DNA from: Hermetia illucens
Lineage: Eukaryota > Arthropoda > Insecta > Diptera > Stratiomyidae
DNA length: 64,000 nucleotides
NCBI RefSeq assembly: GCF_905115235.1
Contig: NC_051849.1
Span: forward strand, 164,228,091-164,292,090
Direction: 5' to 3'
The notes under the pieces are model-generated. The model was not told where the DNA came from, did not search any database, and worked only from the letters and a program-made list of their open reading frames with translations. Of the stretch, positions 44,601 to 56,240 are shown one piece after another. The position numbers were made by a program, and so were the translations under genes. Numbering within the stretch: the first letter of the stretch is position 1; every line of letters begins with the position of its first letter.

Positions 44601-45718
44601 ATGAAGGCTTCACTAGCAGTACTCGCCCTTGGTTTGGTTGCTGCCGTTTTGGCAGCACCTGCCGAATATGACCCAACCGAGTGGACAGTCATCCCCGACG
44701 AGAACTATAATATGCACTTGGTGAATATGAAGGATGTAGAATTCGAACTTGAACTTGCACAAAGGGCAGATTTCGCTGTTAAATTCTACTTGTATACAAA
44801 GAGCAATCCAAAAACCTCTCAGGAATTAGTTACCGGAGATGAAGAATCTGTTAAACGTTCGCATTTCAATAAGGATCATCCAACTAGGTGAGTATGAAAA
44901 CGAAAAAATCTTGTTTTCCTGTCGATTTTCCTATTTTGTTTCCCATGGAATATCGCTAAAATATTTTCTATGTTTTCTACAGGATTTTGTCTCACGGATG
45001 GCGTGGTGACCAAAATGCTCCAATGAACCCAATGGTTCGTGACAAATACCTCGATCGTGGCGATTACAACATCATCATTGTCGATTGGGGTGCAGGTGCC
45101 GGAAGTATTAACTACATTAAAGCTGCTGGTAATACCGTTACTGCTGGTAAAAAGGTGGCCGCCCTCATCGATTTCCTTGCCGAAAAGGCTGGTTTGAACA
45201 CGGATAATACCTACTTGATTGGTCACAGTTTGGGAGGTCACGTAGTCGGTTTGGCTGGCAAGTACACCACTCGTGGAAAGATCAACACTATCTTCGGTTT
45301 GGATGCTGCTCTTCCACTCTTCTCCATTAACGACCCAAGTAAGCGTCTTGCTAAAGGTGACGGCCGATATGTTGAGTCCATTCACACTGATGGTGGAATT
45401 CTTGGTTTCCTCGACCCATTGGGTGATGCTTCCTTCTATCCTCACTGGGGTAAGGACCAACCTGGCTGCGGTATTGATATCGTCTCTGCTTGCTCACATT
45501 CACGTTCCTACATCTACTTCGCCGAATCTTTGGACAACAAAGATGACTTTGTATCCGTGAAGTGCCCAGATTTCACTGATGTTAAGGATGAGAAGTGTAG
45601 CTTGAAGGGAGCTGAGGCTCGTATGGGTGGACAACCTTCCAACTATGGCCGCGGTGTAGAAGGCGTCTATTACTTGCCAGTTAATTCTAAGGCCCCATAC
45701 GCTACAGGACGTGTTTAA
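44601..45718 (+). CDS. Secreted phospholipase A1-type lipase (gene 4)
   Basis: Exons 44601-44887 and 44983-45718 with a 95-bp phase-2 intron; 340 residues. Signal peptide MKASLAVLALGLVAAVLA, then APAEYDPTEW. HGW at 100-102; Ser178 in GHSLGGH (Gly replaces Ala after the motif), Asp203 in GLDAA, His268 in CSHSRS; 7-residue lid. Ends in YYLPVNSKAPYATGRV. It shares exon layout and leader with genes 2 and 3 but is more distant. Codons look more GC-rich and regular than in genes 2 and 3, which could reflect high expression. AATAAA directly overlaps the stop region (45718). Role as for the paralogues: secreted lipid hydrolase, substrate unknown. Confidence 0.93.
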
Positions 45719-45759
45719 ATAAATTGCGATAACTTTGAAAAGTAATATTGTTTTTTTTT

Positions 45760-46095
45760 ATTTATTTCGGATATATGTATATATGTATGGCTACTTTTTT
45801 TATTATCTACGATTGTTGCTGAATGAGAAACATTGAAACTTTTCAGAAAGATAACTCCCGCAAAAATGAATTGAAAGCAAATTGATTCGATAGCACATCA
45901 GTCTGTGTAAACATATTTTCAGATAAATATATACATAAGAGACTATATGCTCGGAGAAGTGGTGCTCATTCAATCAAATTCAGGGGCCAATCATTTGAAA
46001 TGTTGCGTACCTATTTATCAGTAAACGAAAAAACTATCATTGCAATAGAAACTCACAGATTTCTGACAACAGTTTAGTGTTTGAAACCAACAACT
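45760..46095. other. Intergenic between lipase genes 4 and 5
   Basis: AT-rich, including a long T-tract and ATAT repeats near 45750-45790. No clear TATA box before the next gene. Confidence 0.4.
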
Positions 46096-46101
46096 TCGAA
46101 C

Positions 46102-49100
46102 ATGGATAACTTTTTTGTAGTGATTCTTGTTGCGCTCACAGGAGGTAAACATTTTTTCGCCCTGGTTTATGGATTCAATCGAGTTAAGTATCTTTAACTT
46201 TCTAGCGGTGCAGTTTTCACTAGAGCAAAACATGAGGTCGAACATTAACACAGACACGGATGTTAAGGGACCTCAATTTGTGAAAACGCGATTTTGGTTA
46301 TATACGAAAGAGAGCCGTGAAACTGGGCAGGAGATCTTTGTAAACGATGATGAATCTGTGATTAATTCAAATTTTGATGCAAAAAATCCTACCAGGTAAT
46401 TTTGACTAAATACAAACCCGTACTTGAATAAATTTCACTTGGAGCCCGTGAGGACTGTTAGTAAGAAGAAGGAGGCTTCGTTCCAGTAATTTGCAAAACT
46501 ATGTACCAAAGCCTTTTTTAAATCAGCAAATCATTTTCTATTGAATGCCGCCTTAATTTACATTAAAATTCAATGGTTAATCTTGCTTTACGGAATTCGT
46601 GCTGCCGATCTGAAAGGCCTCCCTGGCTCTCGACGATCGGCAGTAATCTGTTGTAAATGACCCGCTCCAATATTTTCCCCATAGCGTCCAAAAGGCATAT
46701 GGATCTATAAGAGGATCGTTCACCTGGAGGTTTACGAGCCTTAGGCCGAAGCACCAGCTTTTGCCGCTACCATGCTAAAGGGAATATCCCCTCGAACATG
46801 CACGTTTCGAACAATTCAGCGAAAATGTATGGTCTGGATTTTATGGCGAGCTTAAAGGCTCTGTTCGGTATGCCGTCCAGGCCAGGAGCTTTGTTCATAC
46901 CTATTCTGCTGCAGATCTTGAACAACTCGTCCGTGGTCACCGTAGTAATTACCGTCATATTCAGAGAATTATGAAATGTGTCAGTGCCCCTCTCGCGTTG
47001 GGGAAATAACTTCTGGATGATTTCCAATAACAGAGTAGGGCCCGTGATTTGTGGGGATGATCGGCCTCTCAACCATCCCATTAATTAATTCTATAGGCGC
47101 TTCCCCACGGATTTGCATCCGCTTCTGAGCAGAGCTCCTCAAAACATACTCTCTTGCTTCACAGAATTGCAACATTGAGATTTTTGCGTGCTACCTTTTA
47201 AGCATGTTCCTTTTGACTCTGACCATTCCTCCCTACCGCCCTCTGAGCCTTTCGGCTGGCTCGGTGGCACGCTGATCGAAGGCTGGCCAATTCACTATTG
47301 CACCAGGGTCTTCTAAGGAATGAACACCTCCTAGGAATGGATGATTCACACGCTTTGGCGATGAATTTCGTGACATGGAGAACTGTCTCTATGGGACCGC
47401 CAACCTTAGTAGGGCGACCTAGCCATACCTCCAAGAAACTTCCCTCATCCAATACTTTTGCAGACCAGCCTGATGCCCTTCTCAGCTTTAGGTGTCCTTT
47501 CCTGGCCTATCGCTCTCCAAAACGATTGCTTGGTGTCTGCCGGTGTAGTCCTCGATAACTTGCCAGGACCAACTACGTACCAGTGCAGGGCTGACAAAGC
47601 TCAGGTCTACGATCGAGGAAGACCCCTTCGTGAAAGGTGCTTGAATCACCACCATTGGCCAAAACTAAATCCAGCGGAACAAAAGCCTCTAATAGACTTC
47701 GGTCCCTTGCGTTACTACCCCTGTATCCCCACTCGAGGGCCCAAGCGTTGAAGTCACCGGCAATCACTTTTGGGCTTTGTCCCCTTGCATCGAAAACAAG
47801 GTTATTCAATATAACTTCAAATTCCGACAATGTGAGACTGAGTGAGGCGTAGCGGACACACCGCTTATTTTCGCCCACACAAAACCACTGGCTTGGCGAC
47901 CGCACGCCCATATCGTCGCTCCACTAGTCGTCATCTTTCTTGTTAGAGGGGGACAGATGTTAGGCTGATAGTTGAACTCAATAACCTTTACCGGATCTTG
48001 ATATTCAGTTAAAGTAGGGATTCTGTAGGCAAATTGATCATACCGGTATTGGTGCTTTATTTCAGATCACTAAAATCGAACTCCTTTTTGAATACAGCGG
48101 CGATATCACCCCCAATAACAACCTCCTCTAGGTCCTTTTATTCTGCATTTCCAGTGAGAGATTTTAATTGCCAAAAACTTTCTCAATTTTACCACGGAAA
48201 CTATCCATTATCCTTCCATTATTTATCTCCCTTCCTCTTTTTTGCGTTTATTTCGCGCAACATCATCATGGGATCAGCCTATAAGATTTCAATTTTCGTT
48301 AAAGATGGAGGGAGGGGGGAGAGGAGAGAGGATTTCTGCTTGTCTAAATAAAATGAACTCGGAAGGATTGAGAGAACTCTTTGGCGGATAGCCATTGGTC
48401 GATTTTTTCTTTCGAAAGTTTTCGGAAAGTTTAATTTACTTTGTTTATCAGAAGAGATAGAAGTTGTTGGTAGTCACATCAAAAGGGCGCATATGTGGAG
48501 ACTTAGGAGTCATACAAAGCTCTTATTAGAGTCGTTTTGAGCGGCTGGTAGTGAACAACAAATTAGATTTCCATCGTGGTCGAGTGTACACAAAAAAGCA
48601 GAAAACCTCACGAATAACGTAATGTTACATTTCTTTATCTTGATTTAAGTATTTAGTGTTCTCTTGCGTCAAACTTGACAAAAGACACAGATAAGAAAAT
48701 CTTGAGAATCGTAGATTAATTCAAGCAATGTAAGAAGCTGACGATAGTGTAGGTTTTCATAAAAGGCACCGCTTTGACTGCCTTAACTGCAAGAATATGC
48801 TTTCTGAGAAAGCTTTTGACACCAACGAAAGATATCATTTGATTTTGTATATCATAACATCCGCCTGAAACAAGCACTACGAAAAAGTTTTGGGCATCTA
48901 AGGATGACATCGACCTTGCTCACTTCAAGGCTATGCGCTCCACCGTGAAGTCCATAATTAAAAAAGCGCATAAAAGCTGCTTGTTCAGCATCACAGTCGC
49001 ACTTTCCCACGGTAACTTCAAACTGTTTTGGTCCCACACTCGCTATTTCCGTAATTCCACCCAATCTCTCCTTTCTTCCATCAGTTTTGCTGACTCCACT

Positions 49101-52100
49101 GCAAGTTCCGCACAACAATTCTGCGACTTTCTCTGTTCTTACGCCTATTCTAACTGTAGCCTGCTTGGAATCACTCGCCATTCCTCTGCTTGTGGCTAAC
49201 TTGGTTGAGTTCCTCATTGGCATTCTTGACACCAATGTCGGACCTGTCCCGATGGGCTTCCTAACCTCTTCCATCTTAATTATAGAAAGCACATTTCCCT
49301 GCCAAAAGTCTAGAAGAATGCTACTTTCCCCTTCTTTGGAAAGAGGCCCTTATCATTTCTATCCTCAAGAGCGGTGATTCTTCTCTTGTTGTGAACTATC
49401 GTACCATGTCTTTTCTTTCCTCTTGCTTCAAAATTCTCGAGAGATACGTCAACGACTGGCTAGTCACGCACTTCGATCACCTAATTGTCAAAGAGCAGCA
49501 TGGTTTGGTGAAACATAGATCTACGGCTTCAACCCTTCAGGTATTTACTCACTTCTTTGTTAAATGCTTTAATTTACGACAGGAGGTATACGGTATTTAT
49601 ATTGATTTTTCAAAAGCCTTTGATACCGCTGACCAACCGCTTTACTCAACGTCCCTCCCTCAATCATCTCCTGGTTTTCGTTGGTGTTCTGTTAACAAGC
49701 TGACACTGATTGTCAGCAACTGCCACTGGATGTACTATTCGCTTCAACCCTCCCAACATCCTTTTTCTATTTTCTTAGTGGATAACCCCTTTCACTACTG
49801 GCCTCCTTCCAATGCCTGGATTAATATTCAATGTACGACTTGTTAGCACTGATGAAGAGAACAAGTGGTTCGCGAAATATCGGTATTTGCAAGAATAAAT
49901 ATCTACACCAACGAAAAAGAAACAAGTTTTTTTTATGATTTCAGGCAAACTTCGTTTCAATTCCTACTTCGCCGACATTATCAATCGAGCTTCCAAAATG
50001 TCTGGTTTTATTCTAAGTTTACCTCAATCTAGTCCCCGTTAACACTCTTCAACTCCCTTGTCAGAAGCATCCTTGTGTGGTTTGATCCCCTTCCGAATCC
50101 GTGACTCTCGACTCTGAAGTTGTGCAACGTAAATTCACCCGGACCTTTTTTTGCAAAAAGAGCCTTCGACTGGTTGACTATTTGTCATGGTTCCGCACCC
50201 TGAATCTCCCCTCACTGCAGCAACGCCAAATTTTCCTTGATATGTTTACTATTTTCAAACTCTGTAATTGCCTGATGAACTGCTCAGCCAACTCTGATAT
50301 CATTTTCCCTACCGTCTCTCCTATTACACGGAGTTCGGACGTAGTATCCTTCGCGGAGTTCGATCTGTACTTTCACTTCTCGAAGCAATTGTTCGGGGAA
50401 AACACGCCGATAATGAAGGATACGGTCAAAATGTCATCCAAATTGAGGGTATAAATTGGGACGACTCTATAAATACATCGACATATTGCAAGCGACACTA
50501 CTAGCTGCGGCAATAACTAAATCTAAATTGCTGGTGAAATTTGAAAGGCGTCTGGATCTTGTCCTGAAAACTGAGTTGTTCGGGAAAAATTAAATCATGG
50601 CAATCAACATTTTCGCCATTCTCGTCTTTTTATATACTTCCGGTGTGATACAGTGGAGTAATACGGATTTAGAATCTGCCAGCAGACGGGTAAGGTTAGT
50701 TCTATTAGCAATAAGCACAATAGAGCTGCCGAAAAATTGAGGATCACTATCCCACGTCACCAGGGGGAAAGGGGGTACCCGATTTAAAAATATTTGACTG
50801 CAATCAAGTGCATTCTATTCGTGAGTTTTTCTTGAGAAACAATCCTCTAGCTAATTACATCAGGTTACTGTCATTGCAGACAACAAATTGTCTCCTTTGA
50901 ATTTGGAAAGCAGAGAATGGGATCCCATGTCGAATGTTGCTTCAGTCCAAGAAAAGATCGACATGTGGAAAGAGAAACCCGTTCACAGTGGTCATATAAA
51001 AAACTTATTGTTGCCAGGAATAGACATCGAAGCTTGTAACAAATGGTTGACTACTATTCTATGAGACCCAAGCATTCTTAATTTCAATCCCGGATGCTTC
51101 ACTCCCAACAAAAGACTACAAACGATACATCCTTCATGGCTCCTCAATCACCACACATCACATCAGTTGTAGGTTATGCAACTGTGAAGAGGAGACCATC
51201 CAGCACATAACATCTGCGTGCAGAATGTTGAGCAGTACCGAGTACACCAATCGTCATAACTCCGTCTGCAAGATTCTCCATCAAAACCTTTCATTGAAGT
51301 ATAACTTATTGGCAACCTAGTATCCTTACTATAAGGATACTTCCCAGAGAATTTAGGAAAATGATCGGGCTAAACTCCTGTGGGATCACACTATTGCCAC
51401 TGGTCGCAGTGTTAATCACAATAGACTCTATCTAGTTCCTCTTCTCAAGGAAGAACGATAATCGATCACAATACTGTTGAAAAACATCTAGAAAAAATTC
51501 GGAACTACGACCCCGTGACAGACGATATGGGGCACACTTAGAGACTACAAAAGGTGGAAGTTGTACCAGTCTGGATTTCAGCGACAGGATTAGTCCCTCA
51601 AAATTTTCATAAAGCGCTGAAAACACTCGATTTTAGGGCTGGACTATAAATGGAAACGCAAAGCGATTATCCTTGCAGCCTGCGCTATAGTCCGTAGGTT
51701 GATGTCCGGTGACAATCTGGCCTAGTGGGCCCCAGTATCTCGGTAGTTTATAATCACCGAGTCACTGCATGAAATGTTTGCGACAATTGGGATGTAGCAA
51801 TACATTTTCGTAGTCACAGCTACGCGCATCGCTCGCGGTTACCTCAAATGCTCCCAGCTCCTTTACGACTCTTCGACGTATGACCTATCAACTACCACTT
51901 TCGTCTTCCGATCACATCGCATACGGGTGCCAAGCGTGTGCGTTCTTCATTTGAGATAGTGTCAGACCAGCCTACTCCGATGATTTGACGGAGATAGGTA
52001 TTGACGAAAGCTTGACTCTTTTGAGAGACAATGGAGTTCACTTTCCATGTAGTCCATGTAGAACAGTCTCAACTTGATCTTAGTGTTAAGATAACTGCAT

Positions 52101-53168
52101 TTCCAGATTTTAGCCAGGGCAACGCTGTTAACACGTCGTGCAACATTTAGTTCTGTGTCACGGTTAACTTCCCAAAATAGGTTAGAGTTTTGGGTTCGAG
52201 AGTATGTGACTCCAATAACTAGGTATTGGTCTATTTTGGAACTACCTCTTATGAGGTAGCCCGCATGTTCCCCGGTAAATTTGAGAGCAATAAAAGATTC
52301 AATACTGAAGTTAACGCAAAAAATTTGATATTATATAGGTGTCCTGAGAGAAATATAAGATAATTCAAACAAAACGTTTTTCTACATTCTAAATTGCAGG
52401 TTTTTCATCCATGGTTGGAGTGATAGGGCAACTTCTATTTCAGCTGTTCAAATCCGATCTTCTTACTTGGATCGTCAAGACTACAATATATTCACGGTAG
52501 ATTGGAATAACAACGGAAAGTCAACTAACTACGTAATGGGACGCATCAATGTTAACGAAACAGGACAGCAAGTGGCTGACTTTATAGGTTTCATGGAAGA
52601 AAATCACGGCCTCAACTTAAATGCAACTTTTCTCATTGGTCATAACCTGGGAGCGCATATTGCTGGAATTGCTGCCAAGGGGTTCAAAAACAAAGACGTT
52701 CCCATTAACACTATTTTTGGTCTGGATCCAGCGCTACCCCTGTTTTCAATCAATGACCCTGAATCTCGATTAGCCATTGGTGATGCCAAGTTTGTGGAAA
52801 CCATTCATACTAATGGTGGGCAAATTGGTTTCCAAGCACCTATCGGGGACGCCGCTTTCTATCCGAATTGGGGACGAAGGCAACCAGCTTGCTTTTATGA
52901 ATCAGATGGTACTTGTTCGGATCAGTTGGTTACGAGTTACTTTGCAGAGTCTCTTGATGAAAGATATGAGTATCTCGGCAAAGAATGTGGAAGCTATGAT
53001 AATATAAGAGATGAGAAATGTCCAACCGCTGGTACAGCTCACAAGCTTGTGAAAATGGGTGGCGATTTGGTAGATAATACTATCGCTGGTGTTTACTATG
53101 TGCCGGTCGATGAGAAATATCCATATGTAGTAACTAATAAAACATGGATCGATAATTTGGTTAAATAG
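46102..53168 (+). CDS. Catalytically dead lipase homologue (gene 5), three exons
   Basis: Exons 46102-46144, 46206-46395 and 52400-53168; splice phases fit exactly (43 + 190 + 769 = 1002 nt, 333 residues). Exon 1 is a 43-nt signal-peptide exon (MDNFFVVILVALTG), as in gene 6. Exon 2 ends NFDAKNPTR, exon 3 opens FFIHGWSD. The nucleophile elbow reads GHNLGAH, so Asn160 replaces the catalytic Ser, and CSDQLV puts Asp252 at the His site; Asp187 (GLDPA) stays. The fold, the Cys pair and the lid remain, with no stop, so it looks like a maintained pseudo-enzyme, comparable with fly yolk proteins, which also descend from lipases and lost the Ser. Intron 2 is about 6 kb and full of LINE debris. AATAAA near 53190. 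Linking the exons across that intron is inferred from phase and family. Confidence 0.8.
46560..47950 (-). mobile_element. R1-like LINE remnant in intron of gene 5, minus strand
   Basis: Minus strand: endonuclease part VIAGDFNAWALEWG, then ARDRSLLEAF (47640-47760), linker IAKACESSIPRRCSFLRRPWCNSELASLR (47270-47370), RT start NKAPGLDGIPNRAFKLAIKSRPYIFAELFETCMFEGIFPLAW (46767-46900), and SSYRSICLLDAMGKILERVIYNRLLPIVE (46600-46720). A different R1-type family from the 53.5 kb element by sequence. Frames are broken between blocks. It lacks the ORF2 C-terminal half and ORF1. Confidence 0.7.
47951..48850. other. Intronic sequence, nothing recognised
   Basis: Inside the long intron of gene 5. A frame at 48034-48351 has no motif. 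Confidence 0.35.
48860..50440 (+). mobile_element. CR1/Jockey-group LINE remnant in intron of gene 5
   Basis: Translated blocks: NFKLFWSHTRYFRNSTQ (about 49010-49060), then NYRTMSFLSSCFKILERYVNDWL and HGLVKHRSTASTLQVFTHF, VYGIYIDFSKAFDTAD (49391-49640), which are RT fingers and palm motif A. The tail has VVQRKFTRTFFCKK and SWFRTLNLPSLQQRQIFLDMFTIFKL (50115-50270), the C-terminal region common in CR1/Jockey-group ORF2. The catalytic box region between 49650 and 50100 is lost; 49840-49930 looks like foreign inserted DNA (GATGAAGAGAACAAGTGGTT). Confidence 0.65.
50597..50642 (+). CDS. Orphan signal-peptide-like exon (candidate)
   Basis: ATG GCA ATC opens MAINIFAILVFLYTS plus one base, followed by GTGTGA as a possible donor. 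This gives the same design (about 14-15 codons plus one base) as the first exons of gene 5 (46102) and gene 6 (60336). Alternatively the exon runs to 50689 with a stronger GTAAGG donor at 50690, encoding GVIQWSNTDLESASRR, which resembles the AVQFSLEQN segment of gene 5. TATAAATA lies about 125 bases upstream (50470). No second exon was found before 52400. It may be an alternative start of gene 5 or a relic of a lost paralogue. Confidence 0.3.
50890..51735 (+). mobile_element. LINE ORF2 C-terminal remnant, clade unresolved
   Basis: Translation gives KIDMWKEKPVHSGHIKNLLLPGIDIEACNKWL (50950-51050), then CRLCNCEEETIQHITSACRML and TEYTNRHNSVCKILHQNLSLKYNLL (51165-51310), WDHTIATGR.VNHNRLYLV (51390-51440), and KVEVVPVWISATGLVPQNFHKAL (51555-51620). 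This is the C-terminal region, with a C-x2-C...H...C knuckle, of a LINE type common in insects. RT is absent. It sits in the long intron of gene 5. Confidence 0.6.
51745..52200 (-). mobile_element. LINE RT C-terminal remnant, family shared with the right edge of the window
   Basis: Minus strand reads VNRDTELNVAR, LAKIWKCSYLNTKIKLRLFYMD, WSDTISNEE, then VIGRRKW and LIGHT. This is the LINE thumb/C-terminal pattern (IWKS..L...TKIRLF, then WPD.ISN..LW, RRRKW.WIGHTLR). The same order of blocks appears near 63540-63910. It lies 200 bp upstream of exon 3 of gene 5. Confidence 0.55.
52400..53168 (+). CDS. Exon 3 of the non-catalytic lipase homologue (gene 5)
   Basis: Main catalytic-domain exon, acceptor TTGCAG at 52394-52399. 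HGW kept; N at the Ser site (AAC near 52644-52646); D at the His site; GLDPA kept; ends in YYVPVDEKYPYV and a short extra tail (TNKTWIDNLVK). The reading frame is open across 256 codons, so the two changes are not part of general decay. If the upstream exons proved unrelated, this would be a headless fragment. Confidence 0.9.
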
Positions 53169-53199
53169 ATATTGAACAATAAGGTTTTGAATAAAGATT

Positions 53200-53499
53200 T
53201 TGATTTGATTCTTTGCTTATTAACGGGGAAAATGGGTGGGAAAATCAATTTTTAAAAAAATTTTTTTTTCACTTGTAAAAAACCTTGTCAGAAAAGTTCA
53301 CGTCATTAGCTTCAAATCTTTTTGAAGTATACCACAGACAATCTGCGGGCGCCCGTCATTAAGGAGATCGCATATCGAATCTCAGACCCTTTTCCCACCA
53401 TAAATTATATAAAATTTTGAATCAAATCGTCTCAGTTTTAACGCATTCGCTGATGGGGCAATTTTTTGGAACATACTGTTATTTTCCACATTCGATAAG
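53200..53499. other. 3' flank of gene 5
   Basis: AT-rich with a T-run near 53262; no feature recognised before the R1-type LINE. Confidence 0.4.
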
Positions 53500-53631
53500 G
53501 ATCTTTTCGCCGAACTGGGGGAAAAAACGAAAGGAGGAAGGGGCATCTGAAGGAGACTTTACTCAGGTATTCCCCAGGGCCCAAAAGAAGACGACAAGCA
53601 ATGACAACACGCCGCGTCATTAGAAAAATCT

Positions 53632-53886
53632 TTGCCTAAAATTATGGCGGACACGAAGGAAGAAATACCAAAACAAAAGGTGGCGAGACGAAGGAGGAGT
53701 AGACTGCCTGCGCTGCTTATAAAGCCGACGGAAGTCAAGATGTTTGCGAGAGTCCTCAGCAAAATTCATTACAAAAGCAAACCCGAAGAGAGCGGAGCAG
53801 AAGTGTCTTCCATTCGTCAAAAGAAGGGTGGTAGAGTCCTAGTCGAACTAGGCCCGAGACAACACATAAAGTTACGTTCTGTCTAG
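53632..53886 (+). pseudogene. R1-type LINE ORF1 N-terminal fragment
   Basis: An 84-codon open stretch, Lys/Arg-rich (KQKVARRRRSRLPALLIKP) then SKIHYKSKPEESGAEVSSIRQKKGGRVLVELGP, the gag-like block shared with the copies at 2.72 kb and 31.4 kb (minus). Confidence 0.55.
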
Positions 53887-54017
53887 TAATCAAGGAGTTC
53901 TGGGAGAGAAAATTTTGGCTCCGAGACCTTGACTGCCTCACAGAAAGGAACTAGGTAGAAGAGGCAATCAAATGCGAATGTCCGGAGGTAACCAATGTCC
54001 GGATTGGTATCACCTCT

Positions 54018-54389
54018 GTGAATTCCCGAGGCCAAAAACTCGCTGTGGTGGAAGTTGCCGAGCACTACGAGAAGACACTTCTAAACAGCAGGAAAATCAG
54101 AATCGGTTTGGTAGTGAGCAGGATACTAATCCGGGCCGTCCCAACCACATATTCCAGATATTTGAATTATGGGCACACACCTGCAACCTGTCGGGGACCT
54201 GACAGAAGGGCAGCATGCCGCAAATGTGGTCAGCCAGACCATAAAGCGAACACCTGCAATGAAAAGGAAAGCTGCGTCCTATCCAGAGACCGTGACGTGT
54301 CTGATAGGAACATTGCGCACACTGCGGGCTCGGGGCGGTGTTCGGTATTCAGAGCAGAACTGGAAACAGCTAGGATGTGGTCGAGATGA
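54018..54389 (+). pseudogene. R1-type LINE ORF1 C-terminal fragment with CCHC knuckles
   Basis: It contains YLNYGHTPATCRG followed by CRKCGQPDHKANTC, tandem CCHC-type zinc knuckles that bind nucleic acid in ORF1 proteins of R1 elements. Open for 123 codons. Confidence 0.6.
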
Positions 54390-55283
54390 TTTGCAACCTA
54401 CAAATCAAGATGCACTGCAGTGCAACCGTTCACGAGTTACTGGCGCCGTTCGCTGCGGAGACCAAAGCTGATTTAGTGCTCATTAGTGAGCAATACCGAA
54501 ACAAGGACCCAGTTTCACGGCACCTTGATATATCAGGTACCGCCGCCATATGTGGTGTATCTTACACGGATTAATACGATGCCGGACTTTCGACGCAAGC
54601 TTGATGCTTTGCAGTCTGGAGCAAGGATGAGCGGATCCTAGTCTGGGGTGACTTCAATGGCAGGGCACTTGAATGGGACATGCCTCCCTCAAACTCCAGA
54701 GAAAAACGAATTCTCGAAATGGCGTTGAGAACAGGACTGGTAGTTCTAAACAGCGGATCTACCCGAACATTTCGGCCCCTAGGCTGCGAGGAAAGCATTC
54801 TAGACGTAATCTCCGCGTCGGAGTCATTGGCGTCGCTGGTGGACGGGTGGTGAGTTCTGGAAGACTTCTCGGTAAGCCTCATCAATACATTACCTTCACA
54901 GTGGTGGACACAAACTCTCGGTGTGCGCCTCCGGCGCTTTTTCTGTGCATGGAACGTTGAGAAGGCAAACACTGAGAGGTTTCTGGAAACACTTGGAACA
55001 AGTGGGATCGCGCTTCTATGTATTGGTGGACGGTGGAAATTGTAAAGTTCCGGAAGGGGTGTCACAGGCTTCGCCGGTTATCACAAAGTCTAAGCGACCC
55101 GGAGGAGGTACGTACCATAATCACGGAGTACAAATCAGCCAAAGGGAGACTCCGCAGCGCAATAAATAAGAGCAAGGCTCGCAGCTGGTAGGATCTGGTC
55201 GATGAGATGAACTGACTCTGTTACAAACTGGTAACCCGAAAAATCGGGACTCTGCGGAAACCCTGTTCACTTAAAGCCAAAAG

Positions 55284-55952
55284 ATGAACCGCATTGTACA
55301 GGCATCATTTCCTGCGTACCTTGTATGGGATGATGACGCCGGTGCGGAGAGCGCCGAGGACTGCCCACTTTCCTCTATAAAAGAAATGGAACACGCAGTT
55401 CTCTCTATCAAAAGCAAGAAAGCGCCAGGACCCGATGGTATTCCAGCAAAAATATACAAACTGGTATTCCAACACCGACCAGACCTACTGTTCGGCCTAT
55501 TCAACGCTTGCCTGAAACAGGGAATTTTCCCTGTTCGATGGAAGGTGGCGAGGCTTCTGTTGATCAGCAAAGCGAAAGGTGACCCTGAGTTGTCTTCTTC
55601 ATACCGCCCGCTTTGTATTCTTGAAACTGCTGGAAAAGTGGTCGAAAAGCTGATCAGAAGTAGACTCGCTGAAACGATACGCGCTATCGAAGGGTTATCT
55701 CTACAGCAGATCAGTTTTAGAGCAGGGAGATCCACAGTTAATGCTGTCATGAAAGTCGTGGATGCCGTTCGACGAGCAGAGGCACATAGCCGCCGAGCTT
55801 GTCGGGTGGTGCTCCTTGTAACGCTTGACGTCGGGAACGCCTTTAATTCCGTAAGATGGGAAGACATTGTAGGCACACTAAACAATATTTTCCACATGCC
55901 GAACTATCTCTTACAGATATTGAGAGACTATCTATCGCTCCCTGCTCAATGA
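55284..55952 (+). pseudogene. R1-type LINE ORF2 reverse transcriptase, N-terminal half
   Basis: A 222-codon open stretch with RT fingers (KKAPGPDGIPAKIYKL, SSYRPLCILETAGKVVEKLI), SFRAGRSTVNAVMKVVDAV and motif A LLVTLDVGNAFNSVRW. The YADD box is not in this frame; traces follow near 56085-56120 (GYGDDVAAFL), so Tyr/Phe-Ala is replaced by Gly-Asp-Asp spacing. Confidence 0.65.
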
Positions 55953-56240
55953 AACGCTGAAGGATCAGAGGAGGATGGATGTTACGTCGGAGGTAGGAAA
56001 ATGATCCCTCCTAGGGCCGGACCTCTGGAACGCTACCTATGATATTCTACTTAAACCCGACATGCCAGAAGAGTCGCGTCTGTCCGGTTATGGAGATGAT
56101 GTCGCGGCGTTTCTTGCTAAACGCACTGTCGAACTAGTGCAAACCCATCTCGGCATATTGATCCTGACTAAAAAGAGAATTCCGATCCTGCGGTCGGTGA
56201 GTCGGTAATCGAGTCAAAACCAGCGGTAAAGTACCTAAAT

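Noticed and set aside
48034-48351. A 105-codon frame inside the gene 5 intron
   Set aside because: No motif, low-complexity end, and no relative elsewhere in the window.
49840-49935. A possible small structured RNA in the CR1/Jockey-group LINE
   Set aside because: The string looks like the tail of another retroelement; no stable paired structure was evident by eye.
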